Below, one piece after another: positions 32,218 to 40,761 of a DNA stretch of 47,888 nt. The stretch is from Treponema socranskii subsp. socranskii VPI DR56BR1116 = ATCC 35536 (GTDB lineage: Bacteria > Spirochaetota > Spirochaetia > Treponematales > Treponemataceae): the NCBI RefSeq assembly GCF_000468115.1, contig NZ_AVQI01000001.1:1-47888 (forward strand), read 5' to 3'. Every line of letters starts with the position of its first letter. Position 1 is the first letter of the stretch. Made by a program: the position numbers and the translations under genes. The notes beneath the pieces are model-generated. The model searched no databases. It had not been told where the DNA came from and saw nothing but the letters and a program-made list of their open reading frames with translations.

Positions 32218-33051
32218 TTAAATCGCTCTGCCTTGTGCGACGGATTGCGTCCATGAGGCGAGGAGCACGCCGAAGGCGACGCCGACGTTGAGCGATGCTT
32301 TGAGTCCCTTCATCGGAATCGATACGCGCCCGTACTCGGCGCAATCGAGGGCTTGGGGGCTGAGGCCGAGTTCTTCCGAACCGATGAGGCAGATGCCGCG
32401 CTTGGGGAAAGCGAATTCGAAAATCGGCGTGCCGCCCGTTTCGAGCGCGAAGATCGGAAGTTCGTGCGGTAAATCGGCAAGCGCTTTTCGTTCCCATCCG
32501 AGCGTTTCGATGCAGCCCATACCGCTTCGAAGCGCGCGCGTTTGGCGGGGATCGGCGCAAAACGGCGACAGATACACCGTATCGACGCCGAAGGCTTCCG
32601 CGCTTCTGAAAATCGAACCGAGATTGAACGGCGAGCGTATGTCTTCCGCATAGATGCACATACCGGGGTAAAAGCCGCGCTGCCTGACGGTGCCGTTATT
32701 ATCGAACGGAAAAGCGTGCGGTGCTATGACCAAATCCCATTCGGCAGGAAAAGTTCCGATGATTGCAAGGAGATGGTTGCGCGCGCAATTGCATACGCGC
32801 CGCTCGTCAAAGACTTCGGCATCGATGAGCGAACGAAGTTCCGCCGCCGCAGGGGAGGGGAGAGCGGGATCGCGCAGCACGATTTCCGCAAGACGCTTCG
32901 TGTATGCCGCTCTTGTCATGGACGGAAAATCGTATGACGAACCTTTTTCCGCGATGCCTGCGATGTCGCGTTCGAGTGCTCCGAACGTAAGCGCGAGCTT
33001 CCGCCTGCGCTGTCCGCCTTCAAGCTGAAACAGTTTTCCCGGCTCGATCAT
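32218..33051 (-). CDS. TrmH/SpoU-family RNA 2'-O-methyltransferase
   Basis: SAM-dependent RNA ribose methyltransferase of 277 aa with a C-terminal SPOUT domain. Motif 1 PFNLGSIFRSAEAFGVDTVYLS (with the catalytic Arg), motif 2 ICLIGSEELGLS, and motif 3 VSIPMKGLKASLNVGVAFGVLL, which forms the knot. The N-terminal 120 residues are not a familiar domain and include several Cys (VCNCARNHL). The gene starts 24 nt after the Fe-ADH homologue stop and lacks a clear ribosome site, so coupling is possible. It converges with the HDOD gene, 12 bp apart. Target RNA unknown. Confidence 0.85.
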   Translation of the reverse strand: MIEPGKLFQLEGGQRRRKLALTFGALERDIAGIAEKGSSYDFPSMTRAAYTKRLAEIVLRDPALPSPAAAELRSLIDAEVFDERRVCNCARNHLLAIIGTFPAEWDLVIAPHAFPFDNNGTVRQRGFYPGMCIYAEDIRSPFNLGSIFRSAEAFGVDTVYLSPFCADPRQTRALRSGMGCIETLGWERKALADLPHELPIFALETGGTPIFEFAFPKRGICLIGSEELGLSPQALDCAEYGRVSIPMKGLKASLNVGVAFGVLLASWTQSVAQGRAI

Positions 33052-33075
33052 AGCGATGCTGCGAATGCGCGAGCC

Positions 33076-34224
33076 TCAGTACGCCAGTTTGATGAAGTCG
33101 AACAGATCGTCCGATGTCATGCTGCGCGGCAGCGTATTTACGAGTTCGAGCCGACCCGCGTCTTCGGCGGCGAGCGCGAGCTGTTCGATCGAAATCGACA
33201 ATTCTTTTAAGCGCGAAGGAAGATTCGCTTTGGCGAACAGCTGCCGGATGTACTCCGCAAAACGGGCGGCCGCTTCTTCACCGTGTACGTCGGAAGGAAC
33301 GATGCGGGAAATGTGTGCGAGTTTTTCGACGCGCTCGATTTTAAATTTGCCGGCGTCTTCAATGATGCTTGGAAATAAAATCGATGCGATGAGCGAACGC
33401 GAAACGGCAAAACGGGAATTGATACACAGCGAAAGGAGTGTGCCGAGACCCGGTGCGCTTGCGGCGGCGGCGAGAGACGCCATGCAGCCGGCCTGCGATT
33501 TTAAGATCTCTTCCGGCGTCGTGATTTCGAGCGTCGGAGAACCGCCGATCGCGTAGCCCATGAGCTCGACCGATTTTTCGACGAGCATATCGCTGAAAAA
33601 CGTCGCCTTTTGTGAAAGGTATGCTTCAAGGGCGAGACACATCGTTTCAAGCGCCATTGCCGTATTTTGGTTGTCGGTGAGCGTCAGCGTCAAATTCGGA
33701 TCGATGACGGCGAGCTTACACAACCCGTTCTGCGCTTTGAGCAGTTTTATTTGACGTGAGCGCGAATCGACGATCGGAGTGACGGATGCATAGATAAAGG
33801 GTTCTCGGATCGTCGTCGGCACGCAGACGAGCGGCAATGCTCCCGTCGTCGGAACGGCTCCGTCGACGTAATCGTAGAGGTCGTGGTTTTCGTTGTAGAG
33901 CGAAGCGATCGCGCAGCCGACACCGAGCACTTTCGAACCGCCTGAGGCGATGATGCCGTGGATGTGTCCGTCGCGCGCGAGAGCGAGTACACGTTCGATT
34001 GTCTTCGTGTCTGCGTTTTCGCCGAATTCGTTGAAAACAAAGTAGTCGATTTTGCGTTCGGAAAGCGGCTCGAGCAGTTTATCGGCGAGATTCACTTCTT
34101 TCAAAATCGGATCCATGACGATGAGAAAACGCGAACCGTATTCGCGCACATATTGGCCGATGCGGCTCAGCGTATACGGTCCCAACACGATATTCGGTGA
34201 AATACGGAAAATAAAATCAGCCAT
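33076..34224 (-). CDS. Iron-alcohol-dehydrogenase family homologue lacking metal ligands
   Basis: A 382-aa protein with the overall Fe-ADH/glycerol-dehydrogenase layout: IIASGGSKVLGVGCAIA for the nucleotide loop (95-98 GGSK; usual GGGSxxD), LPLVCVPTT, VIDPNLTLTLTDNQNTAMALETMCLALEAY and GLGTLLSLCINSRFAVSRSLIASILFPSII. Compared with the usual pattern DALxHAxEAY, Asp is Glu193 and His is Leu197. The later GLxHALxH...HG motif has no His. So at least three of the four metal ligands are gone and the protein is unlikely to be a normal dehydrogenase. A TATAAT ends eight bases before the ATG; GGAG lies between. Confidence 0.75.
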   Translation of the reverse strand: MADFIFRISPNIVLGPYTLSRIGQYVREYGSRFLIVMDPILKEVNLADKLLEPLSERKIDYFVFNEFGENADTKTIERVLALARDGHIHGIIASGGSKVLGVGCAIASLYNENHDLYDYVDGAVPTTGALPLVCVPTTIREPFIYASVTPIVDSRSRQIKLLKAQNGLCKLAVIDPNLTLTLTDNQNTAMALETMCLALEAYLSQKATFFSDMLVEKSVELMGYAIGGSPTLEITTPEEILKSQAGCMASLAAAASAPGLGTLLSLCINSRFAVSRSLIASILFPSIIEDAGKFKIERVEKLAHISRIVPSDVHGEEAAARFAEYIRQLFAKANLPSRLKELSISIEQLALAAEDAGRLELVNTLPRSMTSDDLFDFIKLAY

Positions 34225-34232
34225 ATTGCTCC

Positions 34233-34238
34233 ATTATA
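34233..34238 (-). promoter_or_regulatory. -10 box of the Fe-ADH homologue
   Basis: Perfect TATAAT on the minus strand, ending eight bases before the ATG at 34224. The expected +1 lies within GGAGCAAT, so the visible GGAG would be mostly outside the transcript. The -35 region is only T-rich. Confidence 0.4.
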
Positions 34239-34253
34239 ACGGCCGGTACAAAT

Positions 34254-34286
34254 AAAAAAAGACGGAACGATACTTCCGCCTTTTTT
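34254..34286. terminator. Rho-independent terminator after flgM
   Basis: AAAAAAG-A-CGGAA (34254-34267) pairs with TTCCG-C-CTTTTTT with a short loop, and T-runs occur on both strands. On the minus strand it ends the rsmI-flgM unit just upstream of the Fe-ADH promoter. Confidence 0.7.
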
Positions 34287-34330
34287 ACATCGATTATTTT
34301 TTTATCGTCCAATGCGTATGCGCCGGATAA

Positions 34331-34618
34331 TCAAAGTCCGAAGCTCGTCATAATGCGATCCGCTGCGGAATCGATTACGGCATTATTCAGATAAGACGGA
34401 TCTTTAATCTTTTCTTTTACGGCTGCGACGCGGTCGGAGCGGACATCCGGCGTTTCAGCCGAAACTTTGTTCATGTAGTACAAAGCCGCCATGCGTTTCG
34501 CTTCGTCGGAAACGCTGATCGAATCGTTGCCGACTTTCGGTGCTCCCTGTTCGTTTATCCGGTGAGCGTTCTGTACATTGTTAAGAGGATTTACTCCCCC
34601 GATTTTGTCTATCATCAT
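34331..34618 (-). CDS. flgM: FlgM-like anti-sigma-28 factor
   Basis: A 95-aa protein with the FlgM layout: a disordered N-terminus (MMIDKIGGVNPL), the central SISVSDEAKRMA that resembles the conserved DxVxLSxxA region, and the C-terminal sigma-binding helices DVRSDRVAAVKEKIKDPSYL and AADRIMTSF (typical: RxxKVxxIKxxIxxGxY...A..ll). FlgM holds the flagellar sigma factor FliA inactive until the hook is complete. It lies 21 nt after rsmI with AGGACGGA upstream, so both are one unit. The first ATG is at 34618; the second at 34615 is equally good. Confidence 0.8.
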   Translation of the reverse strand: MMIDKIGGVNPLNNVQNAHRINEQGAPKVGNDSISVSDEAKRMAALYYMNKVSAETPDVRSDRVAAVKEKIKDPSYLNNAVIDSAADRIMTSFGL

Positions 34619-34639
34619 TCCGTCCTGCCCCTCTACCGA

Positions 34640-35347
<708 letters not shown>

Positions 35348-35356
35348 GATGGAATC

Positions 35357-35385
35357 AGTATAAACCTTCAAACGCAATTTTGCAA
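35357..35385 (-). promoter_or_regulatory. Promoter of rsmI-flgM (nearly leaderless)
   Basis: On the minus strand TTGCAA (35385-35380), a 17-bp spacer and TATACT (35362-35357). Expected +1 at about 35350, three bases before the GTG start of rsmI. Confidence 0.6.
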
Positions 35386-35426
35386 GAAGACAAAATCGAT
35401 TACCGTGCAAAAAAAACGGCGAACAT

Positions 35427-35455
35427 TTGACAAACAAAATAAGCGATGATACACT
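35427..35455 (+). promoter_or_regulatory. Promoter of the AfuA-like operon
   Basis: TTGACA (35427-35432), a 17-bp spacer and TACACT (35450-35455). The leader to 35492 is about 30 nt and contains AAGGAGG. It stands back to back with the rsmI promoter. Confidence 0.65.
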
Positions 35456-35491
35456 GAAAAACATATTCTATTTCAAGGAGGATTTCAAATT

Positions 35492-36514
35492 ATGAAAAAA
35501 ACAATGTTCGCCGCCGTTTTTGTTGCTTTAACCGCATCGGTATTCGGGCTCGGATCAAATGATTCCGCTTCCGGAAAGGCGCAGCATCTTACCATTTATT
35601 CCGCGGTATACGACGACGAAACTCAGGCCATCTGCAAAAAATTTCAGGAAAAAACCGGCATTAAAACGGACTGCGTCGTCCTCGGATGCGGAGAAATCCT
35701 TGCCCGCGTAAAAGCGGAACAGCACAATGCGACGGCATCCGTCTGGTTCGGAGGTCCGTGCGATTCTTTTATCACGGCAAAAGAACAGGGTTTACTCGCG
35801 CAGTACACGTCGCCGAATGCCGCATCGATCGACGCAAAATACAAAGATCCCGACAATTACTGGACGGGCATTTACATCGGCTATGTCGGTTTTGTAAGCA
35901 ATAACAACCGTCTGGCTGAACTCGGAATAAAAGCGCCGACGACGTGGAAAGAATTGCTCAACCCGAAACTCAAAGGCGAAATCATGATGGCATCTCCTGC
36001 CGCTTCTTCGACGGGCTACGTTATTTTAGCGTCCGTACTGCAGCTTATGGGAAACGACACCGGATTTGCCTATATGACAGACCTCAATAAAAACGTTTTG
36101 CAGTACACGGAACGCGGATCGGGATGTATTGCTTCGGTCATCTCCGGAGAAATCGCAGTCGGCGTCTGCTTCGCCCACGATGCGATCAAAAACCAGCTTT
36201 CCGGCTATCAAAAGCTTTTAACCGTTACGGTTCCGGCGGAAGGTACGGGCTATGAAACGGGCGCCATCGCCGTCATCAAAAACGGTCCCGACCAGGAAGC
36301 CGCCCGCGTTTTCTACGATTGGGCTTTGACCGCGGAATGCCAGGATATGTACCAGCAATACGGCGCATTCCAATTCCTTACGGCAAAGGACGGTCACAAT
36401 CCCGAAGCGACGAAATCGCTCGCAAAGGCGAAGACGATCAACTACGATACGGCATGGGCAGGCGCAACCCGCTCCGCCAATACCGCAAAATGGGCTCAGT
36501 TGACCGGCAATTGA
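35492..36514 (+). CDS. Periplasmic solute-binding protein, AfuA/FbpA family
   Basis: A 340-aa binding protein with a signal peptide (KKTMFAAVFVALTASVFG) and no lipobox Cys. The mature part shows LTIYSAVYDDETQAICKKFQEKTGI, ASVWFGGPCDSFITAKEQGLL, WKELLNPKLKGEI and YERGSGC-like QYTERGSGCIASVISGEIAVG. The Tyr-Tyr pair that binds ferric iron in FbpA is not seen. The His-Asp (229-230) followed by GYE (Glu255) resembles, from memory, the sugar-phosphate site of Actinobacillus AfuA. With a GmhA-like isomerase gene downstream, a phosphorylated sugar is a more likely ligand than Fe3+. Strong promoter and AAGGAGG suggest high expression. Confidence 0.82.
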   Translation: MKKTMFAAVFVALTASVFGLGSNDSASGKAQHLTIYSAVYDDETQAICKKFQEKTGIKTDCVVLGCGEILARVKAEQHNATASVWFGGPCDSFITAKEQGLLAQYTSPNAASIDAKYKDPDNYWTGIYIGYVGFVSNNNRLAELGIKAPTTWKELLNPKLKGEIMMASPAASSTGYVILASVLQLMGNDTGFAYMTDLNKNVLQYTERGSGCIASVISGEIAVGVCFAHDAIKNQLSGYQKLLTVTVPAEGTGYETGAIAVIKNGPDQEAARVFYDWALTAECQDMYQQYGAFQFLTAKDGHNPEATKSLAKAKTINYDTAWAGATRSANTAKWAQLTGN

Positions 36515-36549
36515 CGGTTGCATTTTCTAAAAAACTCAGTTCACATTAA

Positions 36550-36675
36550 GATGAATGTCGGAGCCGCACGCAATCAATAGAGCGCAAGGGTATTAAAACC
36601 CTCCGCACGAATAAAGAATACGTTTTCGGCGAAAATTTCGTCCGCACTACGCGCGGCTGAACCCTGACATTCTAT
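36550..36675 (+). ncRNA. Candidate branched structured RNA between binding-protein and permease genes
   Basis: A closing stem pairs GAT-GAATGTC (36550-36559) with GACATTC-T-ATC (36666-36675). Just inside, AGCCGC (36562-36567) pairs with GCGGCT (36653-36658). Within are two hairpins: GCG..AGGGT / ACCCT..CGC (36582-36606) and ACG-TTTTC / GAAAA..CGT (36620-36641). CCGCAC occurs three times at 36564, 36603 and 36642, exactly 39 nt apart. A terminator-like hairpin follows at 36686-36714. It matches no riboswitch class I recognise; the fold was paired by hand. Confidence 0.4.
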
Positions 36676-36685
36676 CGCTGCATAA

Positions 36686-36716
36686 AAAGGGAGGCGCAGA
36701 TCTGCCCTCCCTTTGT
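36686..36716 (+). terminator. Intercistronic terminator or attenuator hairpin
   Basis: AAAGGGAGG (36686-36694) pairs with CCTCCCTTT (36706-36714), with inner GCAGA/TCTGC; the tail is TTTGTT. It stands 5-10 bases before the permease ribosome site. Such hairpins often lower expression of permease genes relative to the binding protein; with the preceding structure it could also be regulated. Confidence 0.6.
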
Positions 36717-36728
36717 TACGGAGCTTTC

Positions 36729-38405
36729 ATGGAAAAAAACGCCGCCGTTTCCGATAAAAAGAATTTACTGCAGGAACCGATTGTCTTTTTCGGTATCGTC
36801 TTCGTCATCGTCGTCCTCTTCTTTTTCATTCTGCTTCCGCTTATTTCCATCATGCGGGGAAGTTTTTTGGATGACAATAACAGCATATCGTTTTCATCTT
36901 ACGTACGGCTGTTTCACAATAAACAATTTTTGACGACGCTTTCCAACACCCTCAAGCTCGGTTTTATCGTCGGTTTTTTTTCTACCGTCGTCGGCTTTAT
37001 GTTCGCATACGTAAAGCAATGGGTCAAAAGCCCGTTCAAAAAATTATTCAGCGTTATCGAAATCATGCCTATCATCACGCCGCCCTTTGTTCTCGCGCTG
37101 TCGGCAATCACGCTGCTCGGACGGCGCGGTCTCATCACTTATTCATTGCTGCACATTTCGAATTTCGATATCTACGGATTAAAAGGATTGGTCGTCGTAC
37201 AGACGATGACGTTTTTTCCGATCGCCGCTCTTACACTCGACGGTATGCTCGCAAACTTCGACGGCACGCTTGAAGAAGCCGCTCGCAACATGGGTGCGGG
37301 CCGCTTAAAAGTTTTCGTTTCGATCACGCTGCCGATGCTCGCATCGGGTCTCGCAAACGTATTTTTGCTCTCGTTTATCGAATCCGTCACCGACTTTTCG
37401 AATCCGATGATTTTGGGCGGCGGATACAAAACGCTCGCTTCGCAAATCTATATTCAAGCGATAGCGAACTACGATATGCGGGCGGGAACCACGATCGCAG
37501 TCGTTTTATTTTCGGTAACCCTGCTCATCTTTTGCATTCAAAAAATTCTGCTCGATAAGCGGAGCTATGTCACGCTTACCGGCAAAGCGAGCCGCGTCCG
37601 TGAAATGATCGAAGATAAAAGCATCGTCATCCCTGCAAATATCATCTGCCTGTTCATATCGTTTTGGGTGCTGCTGTTCTACGTGTTCCTCGTGTTCGGA
37701 GCGTTTTTTAAAACGTGGGGAGCGGATTTTACTTTGGTCACGGATAATTTCAAATACGTATTCCGCTACAGCATGAAGCCGGTAAAAGATACGCTGCTCA
37801 TCGCCATCCTCGCATCTCCGATCTGCGGCGTCTTTTCGATGATCATCGCGTATCTCGTCGTTCGCAAAAATTTTATCGGGAGACGCTTTATGGAATACGT
37901 TTCCATGTTCGGTATGGCGGTTCCCGGTACGGTTTTCGGACTCGGATACATCCTCACGTTCAACACGAAACCTTTCGTCCTTACCAACACGCTGTGGATT
38001 CTCGTCATCGTCCTTGTGATGACGAGGCTTCCCGTCGGCGTGAGATCCGGCATGGCTTCCCTGCGGCAAATCGACGGAAGCATCGAAGAGGCTGCGACGA
38101 ATCTCGGCGCCGGTACGGCAAAAGTATTTACGTCCGTTACGCTGCCGCTCATCCGCCCGGCATTTTTTACCGGTCTCGTATTCAGCTTTATCAAAAGTAT
38201 GACGGCAATAAGCGCGGTCATCTTCCTCGTCTCCGCAAATTACAATCTGCTTACGGTGCGCGTCATGCAGCACGTCGATAAAGGTCAGTTCGGCTACGCA
38301 TCCGCACTGTCGGTAATTCTCATGGCAATCGTTTTCGTCGCAGTCGGAATCATGAACGCCGTATTGAGCCGGCTCGGTCAAAGCGTCGATAAAAATTATA
38401 TGTAA
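36729..38405 (+). CDS. ABC permease with two fused transmembrane domains (AfuB/FbpB-like)
   Basis: Inner-membrane permease of 558 aa with about 12 helices in two BPD_transp_1 halves. Each half has the EAA loop that contacts the ATPase: GTLEEAARNMGAGRLKVFVSITLP (first) and GSIEEAATNLGAGTAKVFTSVTLP (second). The fused layout is typical of the AfuB/FbpB class for ferric iron or sugar phosphates. Ribosome site GGAG five bases before the ATG, just after the terminator-like hairpin. The ATPase gene follows after 25 nt. Confidence 0.9.
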   Translation: MEKNAAVSDKKNLLQEPIVFFGIVFVIVVLFFFILLPLISIMRGSFLDDNNSISFSSYVRLFHNKQFLTTLSNTLKLGFIVGFFSTVVGFMFAYVKQWVKSPFKKLFSVIEIMPIITPPFVLALSAITLLGRRGLITYSLLHISNFDIYGLKGLVVVQTMTFFPIAALTLDGMLANFDGTLEEAARNMGAGRLKVFVSITLPMLASGLANVFLLSFIESVTDFSNPMILGGGYKTLASQIYIQAIANYDMRAGTTIAVVLFSVTLLIFCIQKILLDKRSYVTLTGKASRVREMIEDKSIVIPANIICLFISFWVLLFYVFLVFGAFFKTWGADFTLVTDNFKYVFRYSMKPVKDTLLIAILASPICGVFSMIIAYLVVRKNFIGRRFMEYVSMFGMAVPGTVFGLGYILTFNTKPFVLTNTLWILVIVLVMTRLPVGVRSGMASLRQIDGSIEEAATNLGAGTAKVFTSVTLPLIRPAFFTGLVFSFIKSMTAISAVIFLVSANYNLLTVRVMQHVDKGQFGYASALSVILMAIVFVAVGIMNAVLSRLGQSVDKNYM

Positions 38406-38430
38406 CGATTAAACAGAAAGAGGAAAAACG

Positions 38431-39510
38431 ATGGGTTCAAAAAGCGTCACTTTACAAAATTTATCAAAAATATACACGGACAGGGGAACGGGCGGAAAAA
38501 AATTTGTCGCCGTCGACGATATCTCCCTTACGATACAGCCGGGTGAATTCGTCACTCTGCTCGGCCCGTCGGGCTGCGGCAAAACGACGACGCTCAGAAT
38601 GATTGCGGGCTTCGATAAGCCGAGCGGCGGAGACATCCTCCTCGACGGCAAATCGATAAAAAATCTGCCGCCGAATAAACGCAATACCGCTATGGTGTTC
38701 CAAACCTACGCGCTCTTTCCGAACTACAACGTGTACGATAACATCGCATACGGATTGCGCATCAAGGGGCTCGCAAACGATGTCATCCCACAAAAGGTCG
38801 GCTCTATTTTAAAGATGATCGGCTTGACCGGATTGGAAAACAGGCACACGAACGAGCTCTCCGGCGGTCAGCAGCAGCGTATCGCTCTCGCGCGCGCTCT
38901 TGTCATGGAACCCGACGTTCTGCTCTTCGACGAACCGCTTTCGAATCTCGACGCAAAGCTCCGTATTCAAATGCGCACCGAAATCAGAAAGATTCAGCGT
39001 ACCGTCGGCATTACGGCGATCTATGTTACCCACGATCAAGCCGAAGCGATGAGTATGTCGGATAAGATCGTGATTCTCAATAACGGAAAAATCGAACAGG
39101 TGGGTAATCCGCGCGAAATCTATTATCACCCGAACAGCGAATTTACGGCAAATTTTATCGGAACGGCGAATATCCTCCGCGCGACGGTACAAAGCGTCTC
39201 CGAAGACGGAACCGTTTCCGTCGTTCTTTACGGAAAGCGGCTCGACCGTATTCCGACGCATAAGCGATATTCGCCGGGAGACACCTGTACGCTCATCGTG
39301 CGGCCCGAAGCGTGTTCGGTGCGCGACAGCGGCACCTTTGAAGCGGAGGTCACCGTGTCGATGTTTATGGGAGAATATCAGCTGTACGAGTTGAACCTCG
39401 CGGGGCAGAATTTCATCGTACACGAAAACAATCCGAAAAATAAAAATATCAAAGATGCCGGCGAAAAAGCCTGTCTATCGATCGACACGACCGACATTCA
39501 TGCGATTTGA
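38431..39510 (+). CDS. ABC importer ATPase (AfuC/FbpC/PotA-like)
   Basis: Cytoplasmic ATPase of 359 aa. Walker A GPSGCGKTTTLRMI, Q-loop MVFQTYALFPNY, signature LSGGQQQRIALARAL, Walker B LLFDEPLSNLDAKL, switch VTHDQAEAM, and a C-terminal TOBE_2 domain (about 245-350, with IVRPEACSVRD). It energises the fused permease. AAAGAGG lies upstream of the ATG. Its stop precedes the isomerase start by 14 bases. Confidence 0.92.
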   Translation: MGSKSVTLQNLSKIYTDRGTGGKKFVAVDDISLTIQPGEFVTLLGPSGCGKTTTLRMIAGFDKPSGGDILLDGKSIKNLPPNKRNTAMVFQTYALFPNYNVYDNIAYGLRIKGLANDVIPQKVGSILKMIGLTGLENRHTNELSGGQQQRIALARALVMEPDVLLFDEPLSNLDAKLRIQMRTEIRKIQRTVGITAIYVTHDQAEAMSMSDKIVILNNGKIEQVGNPREIYYHPNSEFTANFIGTANILRATVQSVSEDGTVSVVLYGKRLDRIPTHKRYSPGDTCTLIVRPEACSVRDSGTFEAEVTVSMFMGEYQLYELNLAGQNFIVHENNPKNKNIKDAGEKACLSIDTTDIHAI

Positions 39511-39524
39511 TTGAGGGAGATATT

Positions 39525-40106
39525 ATGGATACGACAACATACATCGCCGATTATATCGCACTGGAAAAGAAGACGCTCGAAGATTTGAGCGTCGGCGACA
39601 TAGAGCGCGTACTCGATCTGTTTATGGAAGCGTATAAGTCCGAAGGAACGATTTACGTATTCGGCAACGGCGGCAGCGCGAGCACCGCTTCACACATGGC
39701 GAACGATTTTAATAAGGGCATCTCAGAATATGTCGAAAAAAAATTCCGCGTGATCTGTCTCAACGACAATATCGCGACGCTCATGGCGATCGCAAACGAT
39801 ATCGGCTACGACGAAGTATTTCGCTTTCAGCTTACAAACAAACTCAAACCGAATGACCTCGTCGTCGGCATCAGCGGCAGCGGCAACAGCAAAAATGTTT
39901 TATATGCGATCGAGTACGCAAAAGAGCTGCACGTCAAAACGCTCGGTATCTGCGGCTACGACGGCGGAAAACTCAAACAAACGGCGGACGCGGTCTTTCA
40001 CGTCGCCGTGCCCAATATGCAGATCGTCGAAGACGTGCACATGATACTCAATCATCTGTTGATGAACGTCATAAACCGCGTGCTCGGCATCACGGACAAG
40101 TGCTGA
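39525..40106 (+). CDS. SIS-domain isomerase, GmhA-like
   Basis: A 193-aa SIS protein close to sedoheptulose-7-phosphate isomerase GmhA: VFGNGGSASTASHMANDFNKG for the phosphate loop, ICLNDNIATLMAIANDIGYDEVF, LVVGISGSGNSKNVLYAIEYA, and VEDVHMILNHLL with the conserved Glu and His of GmhA. It is expected to isomerise a ketose phosphate to an aldose phosphate. Start at 39525 with GGGAG upstream. No other heptose genes (gmhB, hldE) are in the window, and many treponemes lack LPS, so a role in using imported sugar phosphates is more attractive than LPS heptose synthesis. Confidence 0.85.
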   Translation: MDTTTYIADYIALEKKTLEDLSVGDIERVLDLFMEAYKSEGTIYVFGNGGSASTASHMANDFNKGISEYVEKKFRVICLNDNIATLMAIANDIGYDEVFRFQLTNKLKPNDLVVGISGSGNSKNVLYAIEYAKELHVKTLGICGYDGGKLKQTADAVFHVAVPNMQIVEDVHMILNHLLMNVINRVLGITDKC

Positions 40107-40714
40107 TGGCGCCCTTTATCCTCATTGTCACCGGCCCGCCGGGATGCGGCAAAACGCATTTTGCAGCGCGCGTCAAAAATTATTTTCCTTCACTCACGGT
40201 GCTCTCATACGACACGATAAAAGAGCGCTACTTCGACGAATACGGTTTCGACAACATGGAAGAAAAGTCGCGCATCAACGATATGTCGATCGCGGCGTTT
40301 TATGCGCTTTTGGAAGACACGATGCGGGCGAAAAAGAATATCCTCATCGAATATCCGTTTAATAAAATACACGAACAAAAGCTTTGCGATATCGTTTCAT
40401 CGCTCGGATACAAAGCTGTGACGATCCGCCTCACGGGCGACTGGCGCGCGCTGTACGAACGCGCCGTGCACCGCGACGTACATGAACCGCGGAATCCGGG
40501 ACACCTTTTACGCGCGTACCACAAAGGCGTTCCTCCCAAACCGGAAGACGTCATTCCCGAACCCGATTTTGAAAGTTTTGTTGCAAGCTGCGAGCGGAAA
40601 AATTACAGCATCGAAATCGGGGACGCGTTTACCGTCGACGTAACCGATTACGACGCCGTCGACTGCAATTCGTTTTTTGCCGAAATCGAAAAAGCGGTGA
40701 CGGCGGAATCATAA
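40106..40714 (+). CDS. P-loop kinase-like protein of the sugar-phosphate operon
   Basis: A 202-aa protein with Walker A VTGPPGCGKTHF (residues about 8-19), Walker-B-like ILIEYPF, and a lid-like Arg-rich helix (LTGDWRALYERAVHRDVHEPRNPGH). It resembles small AAA_33/zeta-toxin or nucleoside/gluconate-type kinases; I cannot name the substrate. Its ATG overlaps the isomerase stop (TGATG), so the two are translationally coupled. Context suggests it phosphorylates a sugar or derivative produced by the isomerase. Confidence 0.65.
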   Translation: MAPFILIVTGPPGCGKTHFAARVKNYFPSLTVLSYDTIKERYFDEYGFDNMEEKSRINDMSIAAFYALLEDTMRAKKNILIEYPFNKIHEQKLCDIVSSLGYKAVTIRLTGDWRALYERAVHRDVHEPRNPGHLLRAYHKGVPPKPEDVIPEPDFESFVASCERKNYSIEIGDAFTVDVTDYDAVDCNSFFAEIEKAVTAES

Positions 40715-40721
40715 GCGCCGG

Positions 40722-40752
40722 AGCCATCAGAAAACTTCAGTTTTGGATGGCT
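40722..40752. terminator. Possible shared terminator of convergent genes
   Basis: AGCCATC (40722-40728) pairs with GATGGCT (40746-40752), with GAAAAC/GTTTT extending the stem. T-runs are weak on both sides. It lies between the kinase-like gene and purA. Confidence 0.4.
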
Positions 40753-40761
40753 GCCTTGATT

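Noticed and set aside
35348-35464. 39-codon N-terminal extension of RsmI
   Set aside because: It spans the promoter and has no family similarity; the family begins at the GTG at 35347.
35492-39510. Straight annotation as ferric-iron importer FbpABC
   Set aside because: The binding protein lacks the Tyr-Tyr iron site and the operon continues into a ketose-phosphate isomerase and kinase-like gene; sugar phosphate fits better, though not proven.
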